Source of the DNA: Terriglobia bacterium
Lineage (GTDB): Bacteria; Acidobacteriota; Terriglobia; Terriglobales; Acidobacteriaceae
Assembly: GCA_032252755.1 (NCBI GenBank)
Contig: JAVUPY010000024.1
Coordinates: forward strand, 181,104 to 245,103
DNA: 64,000 nt
Direction: 5' to 3'
In this document: one piece after another, positions 63,702 to 64,000 of the stretch
Layout: every line of letters begins with the position of its first letter
How positions within the stretch are numbered: the stretch's first letter is position 1
Made by a program: the position numbers and the translations under genes
The notes under the pieces: generated by a model
What the model saw: only the letters and a program-made list of their open reading frames with translations
What the model was told of the DNA's origin: nothing
The model's database searches: none

Positions 63702-64000
63702 GATTGCGCTCCAGCGGCTTTGGTTTTGGCGGCGCGCTCCTGGTTGAGTTTAAGGAGGCGTTCCAGTATCTCGTTGTCGGACAGATTATCAGGCCAGCCA
63801 TAGGCGGCGAATACGGCGGCGTCGAGGGCCTTGTGGAGGTTATCGAGCCATTGTGGACGCTGGTTATATAGGTTGGTGAGGGTGCGCTTCTTCAATTCGT
63901 CGGCGGATGCGTCAGGGGGATTGAGCCAAAGGTCGCGTTTTTCAACGAGTTCTTTTGCCGCTGAAGCGATGCCGATTACCCGCGGGTCATCTTTAGGCTC
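63698..64000 (-). CDS. C-terminal end of a DNA methyltransferase (MmeI-like), partial
   Basis: The frame is open from the right window edge to 63698, about 100 residues: [17 protein letters not shown], then [46 protein letters not shown]. The [11 protein letters not shown] and [11 protein letters not shown] stretch is typical of the C-terminus of large Type IIL-like or stand-alone adenine methyltransferases. The catalytic part lies outside the window. A restriction-modification or phage-defence role is likely but unproven. Confidence 0.75.
   Translation of the reverse strand, partial: EPKDDPRVIGIASAAKELVEKRDLWLNPPDASADELKKRTLTNLYNQRPQWLDNLHKALDAAVFAAYGWPDNLSDNEILERLLKLNQERAAKTKAAGAQS

Noticed and set aside
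63036..63803. 255-codon open frame on the plus strand
   Set aside because: It overlaps the winged-helix gene and methyltransferase on the other strand, and lacks a ribosome binding site and family features.

Overview
The window looks like a chromosomal segment from a member of the Acidobacteriota, probably a Koribacter/Terriglobus-like soil lineage. The evidence is indirect: high G+C, many small proteins of types common in that phylum (for example 46652-46861, 9913-10206, 61883-62815), no ribosomal or tRNA gene, and intergenic spaces filled with short palindromic repeats. No phage, plasmid, transposase, CRISPR array or rRNA/tRNA gene was seen.

Layout. 1-2101: start of etfB (partial), a zinc-ribbon protein and a YihY membrane protein, all minus. 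2263-7637: hypF-hypC-hypD-hypE plus a hydrogenase maturation protease, without hypA, hypB or hydrogenase subunits. 7765-10206: SCO1-like copper lipoprotein, methylmalonyl-CoA epimerase-like protein, a single-domain response regulator and a small hypothetical. 10340-17331: a GH3 glucosidase, then a gnd-zwf-pgl-gntK operon for the oxidative pentose phosphate pathway. 17558-24541: a BamA/TamA-TamB pair for the outer membrane. 24967-30494: a CzcCBA-type metal efflux operon. 30906-35667: a ketosynthase divergent from an ACP-methyltransferase-FAD oxidoreductase run and a cysteine-desulfurase-like enzyme, a possible small biosynthetic locus. 35763-42434: glycan locus with a methyltransferase, three glycosyltransferases (one fused to a deacetylase, one frameshifted) and a flippase. 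42559-44746: feoAB iron uptake with a Fur-box-like palindrome. 44987-46861: galE, a cytochrome c and a small acidic protein. 47079-54378: signalling genes (hybrid kinase, CheY-like regulator, cNMP-binding protein without a DNA-binding domain, NtrB/NtrC-like pair) with an Rsm22-like methyltransferase between. 54523-58642: a redox module of GcvH-like, HybA-like and NrfD/HybB-like proteins followed by a glutamate-dehydrogenase-like protein that lacks its catalytic lysines. 58928-60501: rho and rpoZ. 61343-64000: hypothetical proteins and the C-terminal end of a DNA methyltransferase.

How the parts connect. The hyp genes and the HybA/HybB/GcvH-like module both point to hydrogenase or related quinone-linked redox chemistry, although the hydrogenase itself lies outside the window. 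The most unusual features are the redox module built from two degenerate enzyme folds, the ketosynthase/ACP locus, and five families of dispersed palindromic repeats. Two of these repeats lie inside reading frames: a 12-bp-stem hairpin in the glycosyltransferase-deacetylase and a 262-bp inverted-repeat-bounded segment in the protein at 61883-62815.
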